The notes beneath the pieces were generated by a model. The model did no database searches, was not told the DNA's origin, and saw nothing but the letters and a program-made list of their open reading frames with translations. A stretch of 64,000 nt of DNA. Source: SHVO01 sp041906145. Lineage in GTDB: Bacteria; Pseudomonadota; Alphaproteobacteria; Rhodospirillales; Rhodospirillaceae. The DNA lies in assembly GCA_041906145.1 (NCBI GenBank), contig JAYRJU010000002.1, forward strand, positions 62,001-126,000, given 5' to 3'. Position 1 is the first letter of the stretch. Each line of letters starts with the position of its first letter. Made by a program: the position numbers and the translations under genes. This document shows positions 34,093-41,764 of this stretch, piece by piece.

Positions 34093-34719
34093 CTAGCTGC
34101 GCCCGACGATTGCCAGAAACTCGCGCCGCGTTGATGGATCGTCGCGGAAAGCGCCCAGCATCGTTGATGTGACCATCGCCACGCCTTGTTTATTGACGCC
34201 GCGGCTGGTCATGCACTGATGCTCGGCTTCGACGATGACCGCCACGCCGCGCGGCTTCAACACATCGTTGATCGCATTGGCGATCTGCGCGGTCATCTTT
34301 TCCTGAATCTGTAGACGCCGGGCGTAGGCTTCCACCACGCGCGCGAGCTTCGAGATGCCGACAACGCGCTTGTCCGGAAGATAAGCCACGTAAGCCTTGC
34401 CGGTGATGGGTACCATATGGTGTTCGCAGTGGCTGTGGAACTCAATATCCTTGAGTACCACCATCTCGTCGTACCCTTCGGTCTCCTCGAAGGTGCGGCG
34501 CAGGATTTCTTCCGGGTCTTGCTGGTACCCCTCGTAGAACTCCTCGTAGGATTTCACGACACGTTTCGGGGTGTCTTGCAGGCCTTCGCGGTCCGGGTCG
34601 TCGCCGGCCCAACGAATGAGCGTGCGTACCGCTGCTTCGGCGTCCTCGCGCGACGGCCGGTCGGCCCTGCCGCTCGGGGTGGAATCCTCGCTCACGCTCG
34701 ATTTGCGAATATTCGTCAT
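34093..34719 (-). CDS. folE: GTP cyclohydrolase I
   Basis: Converts GTP to 7,8-dihydroneopterin triphosphate, the first step of tetrahydrofolate synthesis. The 208-residue protein has the zinc-site segment IEFHSHCEHHMVPITGKAYV, the GISKLARVVEAYARRLQIQE helix, QMTAQIANAI-like QEKMTAQIANAINDVL, and the second cysteine in HQCMTSRGVNKQG. It is a FolE type I enzyme, convergent with the secreted-protein gene and downstream of apaG. Confidence 0.95.
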   Translation of the reverse strand: MTNIRKSSVSEDSTPSGRADRPSREDAEAAVRTLIRWAGDDPDREGLQDTPKRVVKSYEEFYEGYQQDPEEILRRTFEETEGYDEMVVLKDIEFHSHCEHHMVPITGKAYVAYLPDKRVVGISKLARVVEAYARRLQIQEKMTAQIANAINDVLKPRGVAVIVEAEHQCMTSRGVNKQGVAMVTSTMLGAFRDDPSTRREFLAIVGRS

Positions 34720-34762
34720 GGCCGCATCCTTTGCCGCGGCGCCCGCGGCGGTAGCAAATCGC

Positions 34763-35155
34763 CTAATTTATCGCAGCGGTATCATAAGGGCTGTCGAGCG
34801 AAAAGGCAGGGATCTCAATATCGAATTTCTCGCCAGTCGCGGTCGACATTTGATAGGTCCCGGCCATGATCCCCGACGGCGTCTCAAGAGGGCATCCGCT
34901 GGTGTATTCGAAGGTCTCGCCAGGCTTGAGGACCGGCTGCTCACCGACAACCCCCGCGCCCCGCACTTCCTGGAGGCGTCCGTGCTTGTCTGTGATCTTC
35001 CAGTGGCGGTTCAGAAGCTGAACCGTATCCTGCCCGCCGTTTTTAATGTTTACCCGGTACGCCCAGACAAAGTGGTCGTCCTCAGGCGAGGATTGCTCTT
35101 CAAGATAGAACGATCGCACCGAAACGGAGATGTCGCGGGTTACTTTTTCGTACAT
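34763..35155 (-). CDS. apaG: ApaG family protein
   Basis: A 130-residue single-domain protein with the ApaG fibronectin-III-like fold: VSVRSFYLEEQSSPEDDHFVW, NRHWKITDKHGRLQEVRGAGVVGEQP and LKPGETFEYTSGCPLETPSGIMAG. The GAGVVGEQP loop is the family signature. The cellular role is uncertain, often tied to cobalt/magnesium resistance or Ap4A binding. It lies 43 nt upstream of folE on the same strand. Confidence 0.93.
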   Translation of the reverse strand: MYEKVTRDISVSVRSFYLEEQSSPEDDHFVWAYRVNIKNGGQDTVQLLNRHWKITDKHGRLQEVRGAGVVGEQPVLKPGETFEYTSGCPLETPSGIMAGTYQMSTATGEKFDIEIPAFSLDSPYDTAAIN

Positions 35156-35304
35156 GGCCGAGTGACTACGTTATGACGGTCCGACTATAACGCCCCGAAA
35201 CCGGACTTGCCAAATGGCTGGGGGCACACATGCGGGACGCATTTTCTGGCCGTCGACAGCCCGCATCCCACACGATGTAGAGGCGTGTGCGGCATGCTCA
35301 TAAC

Positions 35305-35334
35305 TTGTTAACGGGGCTTCGTGAAGGTTATATA
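35305..35334 (+). promoter_or_regulatory. Putative promoter of the SIS-domain isomerase gene
   Basis: TTGTTA (35305-35310) and TATATA (35329-35334) are separated by 18 nt, within an AT-rich pocket of an otherwise GC-rich intergenic region. Expected transcript start is about 35341, some 20 nt before the ATG at 35361. Confidence 0.4.
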
Positions 35335-35360
35335 TCTGATTGCACAGGCTTGAAGTCCAC

Positions 35361-35972
35361 ATGTCCAATTCCTTCGCCGATTACGTAAAGACGTTTTTCG
35401 AGGCGCTCGCAGCAACCGTCGCGACCGACCGTCAGGGCAACGCGCTCTCGGTCGATGCGGGCATCGCCGGGGTGCACGACATCATGCGCCGGATCGCGCG
35501 CGGCACGGGCAAGGTCATGTTTGTCGGCAATGGCGGTTCGGCCGGGATTGCGGGGCATCTTGCGATCGATTTCGCTAAGAACGGCGGCGTGCGGTCCGTC
35601 ACCTTCAACGACGCTTCTTCGCTGACTTGCCTCGGAAATGACCTTGGTTATGACCAGGTTTTCGCCAAGCAAATTGAAATGCAAGCTTTTGCCGGTGATG
35701 TGCTGATCGCGATCTCGAGCTCGGGCAACTCAAAGAATATCGTCAACGCCGCGCTCGCCGCAGCGAAGGCCAAATGCGATATCATCACCCTCAGCGGCTT
35801 TACAGAGGACAACGCGCTGCGCCGCCTCGGTGACATCAATTTCTTCGTAGCCTCAGGTGTCTACGGATTTGTCGAAACCGGTCATCAGGCGATACTGCAC
35901 GCTATTCTCGACACAGCCATGGGCTGGACCACGGCGACGAAGGCGGTCCAGCCCCATAGTCCGGTGCGTTAG
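35361..35972 (+). CDS. SIS-domain sugar-phosphate isomerase, GmhA-like
   Basis: A 203-residue SIS-fold protein. The phosphosugar-binding motifs are VGNGGSAGIAGHLAIDFAKN and LIAISSSGNSKNIVNA, with FVETGHQAILHAILD near the C-terminus. Best resemblance is to sedoheptulose 7-phosphate isomerase GmhA and its paralogs in capsule/LPS loci, which make D-glycero-D-manno-heptose 7-phosphate. A heptose supply would fit the ADP-heptose-transferase-like domains at 48-61 kb, but that link is inference. Start chosen at 35361 (MSNSFADYVKTFFEAL) rather than 35340. Confidence 0.8.
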   Translation: MSNSFADYVKTFFEALAATVATDRQGNALSVDAGIAGVHDIMRRIARGTGKVMFVGNGGSAGIAGHLAIDFAKNGGVRSVTFNDASSLTCLGNDLGYDQVFAKQIEMQAFAGDVLIAISSSGNSKNIVNAALAAAKAKCDIITLSGFTEDNALRRLGDINFFVASGVYGFVETGHQAILHAILDTAMGWTTATKAVQPHSPVR

Positions 35973-35973
35973 T

Positions 35974-36204
35974 TTAACGCATGCCCTTGCCGCGCCGCGG
36001 CGCGAGCTGATGGCCCGTCATAAGACTGATGATGTGCGCGATGGTCGCGAAGATGGCGACAGTCAAAAAGATCATGATGATATTGTAGGGCAGCAGGCGC
36101 GGCTTCAGCGGGTCTATGGGCTTGCGCACTTGAACCAGGCAAAAAAGAAAAAGCACGATTTCGGCGGCTAAGGCGGCGACGGTCATCCAAAGTTCGTTGC
36201 TCAT
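35974..36204 (-). CDS. Small two-helix membrane protein of unknown function
   Basis: A 76-residue protein with two predicted transmembrane helices (about residues 6-24, EIVLFLFCLVQV; and 38-58, IIMIFLTVAIFATIAHII). A short loop with RKPIDPLKPRLLPYN separates them, and the tail is basic (RRGKGMR). No family recognised. The start at 36204 (MSNELW) is preferred over 36243 because the longer form adds an implausible leader. Convergent with the SIS gene; stops are 2 nt apart. Confidence 0.65.
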   Translation of the reverse strand: MSNELWMTVAALAAEIVLFLFCLVQVRKPIDPLKPRLLPYNIIMIFLTVAIFATIAHIISLMTGHQLAPRRGKGMR

Positions 36205-36298
36205 TGTGGCTGGACCGTTCGCGTAAGTTGACCGCAAGGGCAAGTAGGCGGTGTCTTCATCGTCTCGATGTCCTGGTCTTCGAGTTAATGTGCCGCCG

Positions 36299-36616
36299 CT
36301 ATTTCAGGGGCTTGCACGTCGATTTCAAGGGCTGGGACATAACGGGATCTACCATGCGTTCATGCGAGAATTCGCAGAACGGCATATCCTTCCCCTGCGG
36401 CACCGCTTTAAACGTACAAAGTGATTCCCCGTTGTCGCGCTTACCATCATGCATGAACGTGAAGTATAGATTCACCTCACACTCTTCGGCTTTCTCATAC
36501 GTGCTGAAAACCTTGTAACCGCGCGCATCTGTCTCAACGCGGAAGGTCGCCGCCTGTGCGGCGGTCCAGCTCAGGAGGCCGGCTGCGGCGATGCTAAAGA
36601 CAATAGATATATTCAT
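36299..36616 (-). CDS. Small secreted cysteine-containing protein
   Basis: A 105-residue precursor with a signal peptide (MNISIVFSIAAAGLLSWTAAQA, cleavage likely after residue 22). The 83-residue mature domain has four cysteines (EECEV, SLCTF, PFCEF, STCKP), enough for two disulfides. I do not recognise a family. It lies 9 nt after the stop of the Sel1-repeat gene, so it is probably the last gene of the type II secretion transcript. It could be a periplasmic accessory or a substrate; the sequence does not say. Confidence 0.6.
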   Translation of the reverse strand: MNISIVFSIAAAGLLSWTAAQAATFRVETDARGYKVFSTYEKAEECEVNLYFTFMHDGKRDNGESLCTFKAVPQGKDMPFCEFSHERMVDPVMSQPLKSTCKPLK

Positions 36617-36625
36617 GATGCTTCC

Positions 36626-37366
36626 TTACGGAACGGGGGCGGCCGGGTCTTTTGGCGTCCCGCTCGCCTTTTCAGGTGGCTTATCAAAAGGATCCGTCGG
36701 CTGCCATTCAACGGTGCCCTGGCCAATCATTAGGGCCAAGTTAAACTCCGCATTGGTATGCCGCCCGCGGGCGAGCGCCCGGCGATACCAGTAAGCCGCT
36801 ATTTTCGGGTTCACGTCGACGCCTTTTCCTTCTTGATAGATATATCCGATCATGAACTCGGCAACGGCCAGCCCCTGATCGGCGGATTTCCAGAAGTAGG
36901 GGAACGCGCCGGTCCAGCTTGGGGCGAAGCCGGCTTGGCCGTTTGAGATAAGAGCGCCCATCATATACTGCGCTTCACGATGTCCCTGCGCGGCGGCCTT
37001 TTCATACAATGCAGCGGCCTCGACCTCATTTTTCTCCACCCCGACCCCATTCGAATAAGCGGTGGCGAGCCAATGTTGGGCGTCCGCATTGTTTTTCTTG
37101 GCGGCGTCCTTCAACAGCGAGATGGCCTTCGCAACGTCGGTCTGGACGCCCTGACCGCGGCCGTATCGCGCGCCCAATTCGGCCTGCGCGCGCAAGTCGC
37201 CTTGCGCCATACGTTCCTCGAGTTCTGTGATGGTCAGTTTATCAAGCGCGGGCAGCTGCTGCCTTTCCGCCGCGGAAATGCCGGCGTCCGGAATTTCAGC
37301 TGCACGAGCCGGCAAAAGTGGAAGCGAAGCAAGGGCGGCGAAAAGCGAAACGAACCTGAGCAACAT
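36626..37366 (-). CDS. Sel1-repeat periplasmic protein
   Basis: A 246-residue protein with a signal peptide (LLRFVSLFAALASLPLLPARA) and four to five Sel1-like repeats: AELGARYGRGQGVQTDVAKA, HWLATAYSNGVGVEKNEVEA, YMMGALISNGQAGFA, EFMIGYIYQEGKGVDVNPKI and FNLALMIGQGTVE. Sel1 repeats are helical-pair scaffolds for protein binding. It starts 18 nt after gspD, so it may assist assembly of the secretin or another T2SS part. The C-terminus is Pro/Lys-rich. Confidence 0.82.
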   Translation of the reverse strand: MLLRFVSLFAALASLPLLPARAAEIPDAGISAAERQQLPALDKLTITELEERMAQGDLRAQAELGARYGRGQGVQTDVAKAISLLKDAAKKNNADAQHWLATAYSNGVGVEKNEVEAAALYEKAAAQGHREAQYMMGALISNGQAGFAPSWTGAFPYFWKSADQGLAVAEFMIGYIYQEGKGVDVNPKIAAYWYRRALARGRHTNAEFNLALMIGQGTVEWQPTDPFDKPPEKASGTPKDPAAPVP

Positions 37367-37384
37367 AGCGGCGCGGGGCCCTTC

Positions 37385-39484
37385 CTAGGGTTGCGGCTGA
37401 GAGACAGGCTGTGGCGCCGGCTCGGCAGCGATTGGCCGGGCCCATTCGCCGAGCTTCGAGCGGAAGGCATCGCGGACATTACGCGCGGCATCCGGCCCGT
37501 CGATGATGTAGGGCGTGATAAGGACGATCAGTTCCGTGCGGTCGATCGAGTGCGAACCGCTTTTGAACAGGTTGCCGACCAGCGGAATGTCCTTGAGGTA
37601 AGGAATGCCTGAATTTCCTTTGCTGAAATTCTCCTGGATCATGCCCCCCAGCAGCACCGTCTCGCCGTCGTTCAGCGACAGCGTGGTCTGCAGCGAGCGG
37701 TTGATGATCAACGGGCTCTGGACGCCCGACAGGTCGTTCGCTTGCGCGGAACTGACCTGCTGCGACACGGTCAATTCCACGCGGCGGTTGGAATTGATGA
37801 CCGGCTGGACGTTCAGGATGACGCCTGTATCCCGATATTGAATCGATTGCAGGATCGAGGTGTTGCCAGCCACTTGCCCGGCGGCGGTCTCCTGGGCGGT
37901 GATGATCGGCACCTGCGTGCCGACGCTGATCGCGGCAGGCTTTCCGCTCGACGTCACCAGGCGTGGGCTCGACAGGACTTGAAGGCGGTTGTTGCTGGCC
38001 AGCGCATTGACGCGGGCCAGGATTTGCGCGCGACTGCGGATCAGGTTGAAGAACAACCCGCCGGTGTCCGATTTCACCACCGTCTGGTTCTGCGCTGGCG
38101 CCCGCTCGCTGTCGTAGTCCAAGATGATGCCGAGGTTTTCACTGTCGCGTAAGGTCACTTCGGCGATGGTCGCCTCGATCATGACTTCCAGCGGCGCGCG
38201 GTCCATCTGCTGCACAAGAGTGCGGAACTGTGCATATTCTTCAGCGGTGCCTACGAAGATGAGCGCGTTGCGCTGCTCATCCACCATGATGCGTTGACGG
38301 GCGATCGCTGAGGGCGCCGCCACGCCGGACGACGCGTTAGCAGTTGGCGCGGCGGTGTTCACGGTCATGCTGCCGGCGCCGCTGCTGCTCAAGCCTTCGA
38401 TTACACCCGCGATATCCTTCGCCTGCGCATTGTAAACTTGGTGGTAGAACGCGCCCTGGCTGCTCACGGTTTGCGATGGCTGATCGAGCTCCGACGCCCA
38501 TTGCAGCACGTGCTGCAATCCCGCCTCACTGGTCGAAAAGGCGATAATGACGTTCAGCGCTTCGACGGGGATCAGTTTGATCGCCGCCGCCGAAGTGCTG
38601 GCAGTGCCGATACTATAACCCTCCGCCGTCAGGATTTCGGTGAGTTGCTGCGCCAACTTCTGCGCGCTCCAGAAAGCCGGAGAGAGTTTCAGGCTTTGGT
38701 TGCCCGACATGTAGGGCTGATCGAGCGTCTCGATGATCTCCACCGCCGACCGAACGTCCTCGTCATTGCCAAGGAGGACCAGCCCGTTCGCCGAAGGCAG
38801 GGCAATGGCTTGAATGCGGTCGCCCATGATGAGGTTCAACCAGATCGTCATGTTCGCTTGCGGAACGCTGTCGAGCGGATGGAAGTAAAACAGTGGGCGG
38901 ATATCCGAGGGAACCGAGCTCGCGGCGCGCGAGCGGATGATGCGCGGAATCGGCTTCTTGACGTTGGCGGCCTCGACGATGCGATAGACGTTATTCGAAT
39001 AGACGACGCTGATGCCGTAATTGCTCAACACTTCACTGACCAGCGTGAAGAATTCATTGGGAGACAGCGGACCGGCGGTCCGCAAGGTCACCATCTGGTC
39101 CCGTTGCATGACCGCACTGTCGATTTCGAAAGTAACCTTCAGCAGTTCGCCGAACACCGTGTTGACAAAGGCGGGTAACCGGATGCCGTCGAAATTGATG
39201 CTGATAGGATCTCCCGTAAGCCGTGGTGGCGTCGACGACAGGATCGGTTCAGCCCGGCCGCGGCCTTCGGGAACGTTCGGTCCCGCCACCGCGGTCAACT
39301 TGTCGCGGCGTGTGATCGGCGCTGCGCCTTGCAGGGCGATGGATTCCGCGCGATCCGCGGCTTTTGGAATACCCAAGGGTTCCGTGATCGGCGTGGGCTT
39401 CGGCGCGCAGCTCTGCAGGGCAAACGAAGCGGCCACTACAAGGCACAGATTTGCACGCATGATTCGCTTAAACGAGACTTTCAT
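37385..39484 (-). CDS. gspD: Type II secretion secretin GspD (GspD/MshL-like)
   Basis: Outer-membrane gate of the T2SS. The 699-residue protein is a lipoprotein precursor with lipobox LQSC near residue 27. N-domains follow: the N0-like stretch at about 100-175 (DGIRLPAFVNTVFGELLK) and N1/N2-like KH folds with RTLVQQMDRAPLEVMIEATIAEV. The secretin core has VPIITAQETAAG, NVQPVIN and the C-terminal signature GETVLLGGMIQENFSKG with GIPYLKDIPLVGNLFKS. An MshL-type label is possible, but the gspE-M context supports GspD. TAATG overlap couples it to the upstream GspC-like gene. Confidence 0.88.
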   Translation of the reverse strand: MKVSFKRIMRANLCLVVAASFALQSCAPKPTPITEPLGIPKAADRAESIALQGAAPITRRDKLTAVAGPNVPEGRGRAEPILSSTPPRLTGDPISINFDGIRLPAFVNTVFGELLKVTFEIDSAVMQRDQMVTLRTAGPLSPNEFFTLVSEVLSNYGISVVYSNNVYRIVEAANVKKPIPRIIRSRAASSVPSDIRPLFYFHPLDSVPQANMTIWLNLIMGDRIQAIALPSANGLVLLGNDEDVRSAVEIIETLDQPYMSGNQSLKLSPAFWSAQKLAQQLTEILTAEGYSIGTASTSAAAIKLIPVEALNVIIAFSTSEAGLQHVLQWASELDQPSQTVSSQGAFYHQVYNAQAKDIAGVIEGLSSSGAGSMTVNTAAPTANASSGVAAPSAIARQRIMVDEQRNALIFVGTAEEYAQFRTLVQQMDRAPLEVMIEATIAEVTLRDSENLGIILDYDSERAPAQNQTVVKSDTGGLFFNLIRSRAQILARVNALASNNRLQVLSSPRLVTSSGKPAAISVGTQVPIITAQETAAGQVAGNTSILQSIQYRDTGVILNVQPVINSNRRVELTVSQQVSSAQANDLSGVQSPLIINRSLQTTLSLNDGETVLLGGMIQENFSKGNSGIPYLKDIPLVGNLFKSGSHSIDRTELIVLITPYIIDGPDAARNVRDAFRSKLGEWARPIAAEPAPQPVSQPQP

Positions 39485-40014
39485 TACTTCTTCCCACTTC
39501 CGGCCGCGAGGTTGTCCGTCTTGGCGACGCCGAATAGCTTGAGTACTTTCTCTTCGCCATTCTCATCATAAATTAGTTCGCTGGTGTCTATCTTTTTGAT
39601 CAGGGCGCCGTTTGGAAGAGGCTCGCCGCTGGCGATCCGCTGCACCCGTTTGCCTTGATCGAGCTCGATGACGGCGATCCTGGCCTTCCCATCCTGAACC
39701 GTGCCGATGAAGCGCCACGGCGGCCCTTCCGGCTTTTTCTCGGCGACCTTCGCCTTCGAAGGGTCTACCGTCCATAGTTCCGCCCGTGCGAGCGTGTTGC
39801 GTTGCAGGCCCGCCCGGAAGGGCGTCCACTGCGGAAAGGGCCAGCGATCAGCCGTATCCACGGCCGGCGGCGCGCTCGAAACGCTAACGATCGCAACGCT
39901 CAGTCCAAGTAACAGTGCGATCCCGAGAGCGCCCAAATGGGGCGCATACGGACGAAGAACCTCAAGTCTCTGCAATATCTCTCTCAACACGCGATCCAAG
40001 ACAGGGCTCCTCAA
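39484..40014 (-). CDS. GspC/PilP-like inner-membrane protein of the T2SS
   Basis: A 176-residue protein with one transmembrane helix (about residues 27-46, LGALGIALLLGLSVAIVSV) and a periplasmic domain. The segment WRFIGTVQDGKARIAVIEL, then ASGEPLPNGALIKKIDTSELIY, looks like the homology region of GspC or PilP, which contacts the secretin N0 domain. Its place between gspM and gspD fits that job. There is no PDZ domain, so it is a short form. Overlaps gspM by 4 nt. Confidence 0.65.
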   Translation of the reverse strand: MRSPVLDRVLREILQRLEVLRPYAPHLGALGIALLLGLSVAIVSVSSAPPAVDTADRWPFPQWTPFRAGLQRNTLARAELWTVDPSKAKVAEKKPEGPPWRFIGTVQDGKARIAVIELDQGKRVQRIASGEPLPNGALIKKIDTSELIYDENGEEKVLKLFGVAKTDNLAAGSGKK

Positions 40015-40649
40015 TTCCGTTCGGGGGAACGGTAAAAGGCGGACACGTCCATCTCGATACGCGCATTCCGGCCCGCCCGCACGATCATCCGGTCCACCAC
40101 GACAGCTTTATCCGCTTCGGCGATATCCGCGAGGAATTGGGCAAGGCCCGAACCATCGAACGGAAGGATCAATTTGGCGGTCATGCGCTGAACGGTTGAA
40201 AGAGGTGAAGTGTCGCCGGACTGCGTTTGGCGGACTAGCGGAATACGCCGAACCTGGATCGGGGCGGCCGGCTCAAGCTTGTGCGGTCCCATGCGGTCGC
40301 GCAGCCAGCGTTCGAAACTCGCGTCTGCGAGGCCCGGCGTCTGCGCGGTCCATAACCGTTCTTCCAGGAGCGATTTGAGAACCTGACTCTGTTGTTTCCT
40401 TTCGTCCCAGCCGCCCGATTTTATCTGTGCTTCTAGGCGCGCTTTTTCGATCTGCGCGCGCTGATAGCCACGTTCCAAGCCGGAAACCATCTGGTGCAAG
40501 GCGATAAGGGCCGCGAGCACTAAAATGCCGGCCACGGCGGAGATCAGCATCTTGAGGCGATCGGTCAGAACGATGGGACCGAACTTGCTGTGGGCCTCCG
40601 CCTGCAGACGCTCCAGCAGTTTGTAAAGGGTCGGGAATGAATTCTTCAT
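40011..40649 (-). CDS. gspM: GspM-like type II secretion protein
   Basis: A 212-residue bitopic protein: short cytoplasmic N-terminus, one helix (about residues 34-53, MLISAVAGILVLAALIALHQM), a coiled-coil (SGLERGYQRAQIEKARLEAQ) and a periplasmic ferredoxin-like domain with FDGSGLAQFLADIAEADKAV. This is the GspM/PilO layout; it would pair with GspL in the inner-membrane platform. ATG at 40649 gives an ATGA overlap with gspL; a start four codons earlier (40661) is possible. Confidence 0.7.
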   Translation of the reverse strand: MKNSFPTLYKLLERLQAEAHSKFGPIVLTDRLKMLISAVAGILVLAALIALHQMVSGLERGYQRAQIEKARLEAQIKSGGWDERKQQSQVLKSLLEERLWTAQTPGLADASFERWLRDRMGPHKLEPAAPIQVRRIPLVRQTQSGDTSPLSTVQRMTAKLILPFDGSGLAQFLADIAEADKAVVVDRMIVRAGRNARIEMDVSAFYRSPERN

Positions 40650-41764
40650 GACGTCGGCCATTGCTGCGGATCGACCTGCATGCTTAGCCTCAGTTCGCGT
40701 TGCTGGTTCCCGACGGTGCCCGATACGTTGGAGAACCGTTCATCCTTCTCGAACATTTCGATGAAGAAGGGCGCTTCCAGCGGACGGTCGGCTTGTATAA
40801 CGAGTTGAAGGTTGCCCGCATCGAAGTTCCATTCATCGATCTTCACTTTGCTGTCGCTCAGCAAAGTGCTCACCACGTTCATGATCTGGAATTGAGAAGG
40901 CGTGCTTTCGAGCGCGAGATACGATTCGATGTTTTCGAGATTGGTAAACGCGGCGGCGCGATCGGCGCGGATACTTTGATTGGCCGCCGTTAGGCCGGCG
41001 ATGGATGATTCGATCCGCATTGTGCCGACGAGGAGCACCGTGGCCTGGGCGAGATAATAGATGAATGGCGCGGCGACGACCGCTGCGGCAATAGCGGCTG
41101 CGCGCTCATTTTGAAGCAGGCTGAACAGGTCCGTGACCGGCGCGCTCGCGACCGTCCAGGGCAACGCGAGCAGCTCGCTTTCGGTCGGGGTCGGAACCTC
41201 GAGCGGCACCTGCGTCAAATCGACGCCGGCGGCGCGCAGGAAGATCGCCCAATCGCGCGGCGCCGGCGCGGCCGGCCACCAGCGCGTCGCGGTGAGCAGA
41301 CCGCCCTTCCAGACCTGCCCTTCGACGCCGTCGGCCATCTGGGCGAGGCGAATCCCGTCCTCCATTGGCGGGCGGAAGAATGTCTCGGGCCATACCGTGC
41401 ACCGCTGCGCGCTCTCGCCCGCCTCGCTGATTGCGGCGGCGACGGCGACCGCGTCCCAGGCGTACACGCAGGCGCGGTGACCGGCCCATTGCGCTGCGAA
41501 TTGCGGCGCCGGAAAGGGCGACCACTTGCGGACCATGAGGGCCAGCGCGGCCTTGCGCTTGGATTCGGGCAGGCCTTCGCCTAATTCAAAAACGTGCTGG
41601 CGGACGAAACGGCGGCTAAGGATCCAGTTGGTCCGTCTATCTGACCCTGGCAGCCGCGAAAGTCCGGTCGCTGCCTGAAGCAAGCGTTTCGGGGGCTGGG
41701 AAAGTGAGCTGCGGATTGAGCCCGTCAGGCGCTCCGCCGTACTGCGAAGGGATTCGGAAAGCAT
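40646..41764 (-). CDS. gspL: GspL-like type II secretion protein
   Basis: A 372-residue protein that should link the GspE ATPase to the membrane platform. The N-terminal half is a divergent cytoplasmic domain, helix near residue 215-240 (AAAIAAAVVAAPFIYYLAQA), then a coiled region and a C-terminal ferredoxin-like domain (KIDEWNFDAGNLQLVIQAD) as in GspL/PilN. A start at 41764 (MLSESLRSTAERL) has AGGTGG just upstream but lies 128 nt inside gspK; no ATG, GTG or good TTG exists after the gspK stop. The long overlap is therefore probably real. Confidence 0.7.
   Translation of the reverse strand: MLSESLRSTAERLTGSIRSSLSQPPKRLLQAATGLSRLPGSDRRTNWILSRRFVRQHVFELGEGLPESKRKAALALMVRKWSPFPAPQFAAQWAGHRACVYAWDAVAVAAAISEAGESAQRCTVWPETFFRPPMEDGIRLAQMADGVEGQVWKGGLLTATRWWPAAPAPRDWAIFLRAAGVDLTQVPLEVPTPTESELLALPWTVASAPVTDLFSLLQNERAAAIAAAVVAAPFIYYLAQATVLLVGTMRIESSIAGLTAANQSIRADRAAAFTNLENIESYLALESTPSQFQIMNVVSTLLSDSKVKIDEWNFDAGNLQLVIQADRPLEAPFFIEMFEKDERFSNVSGTVGNQQRELRLSMQVDPQQWPTS

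Noticed and set aside
37385..39484. MSHA-pilus secretin MshL instead of GspD
   Set aside because: The N-terminal lipoprotein layout resembles MshL, but the flanking gspE-F-G-H-I-J-K-L-M set has GspK and GspG features that fit a T2SS better.
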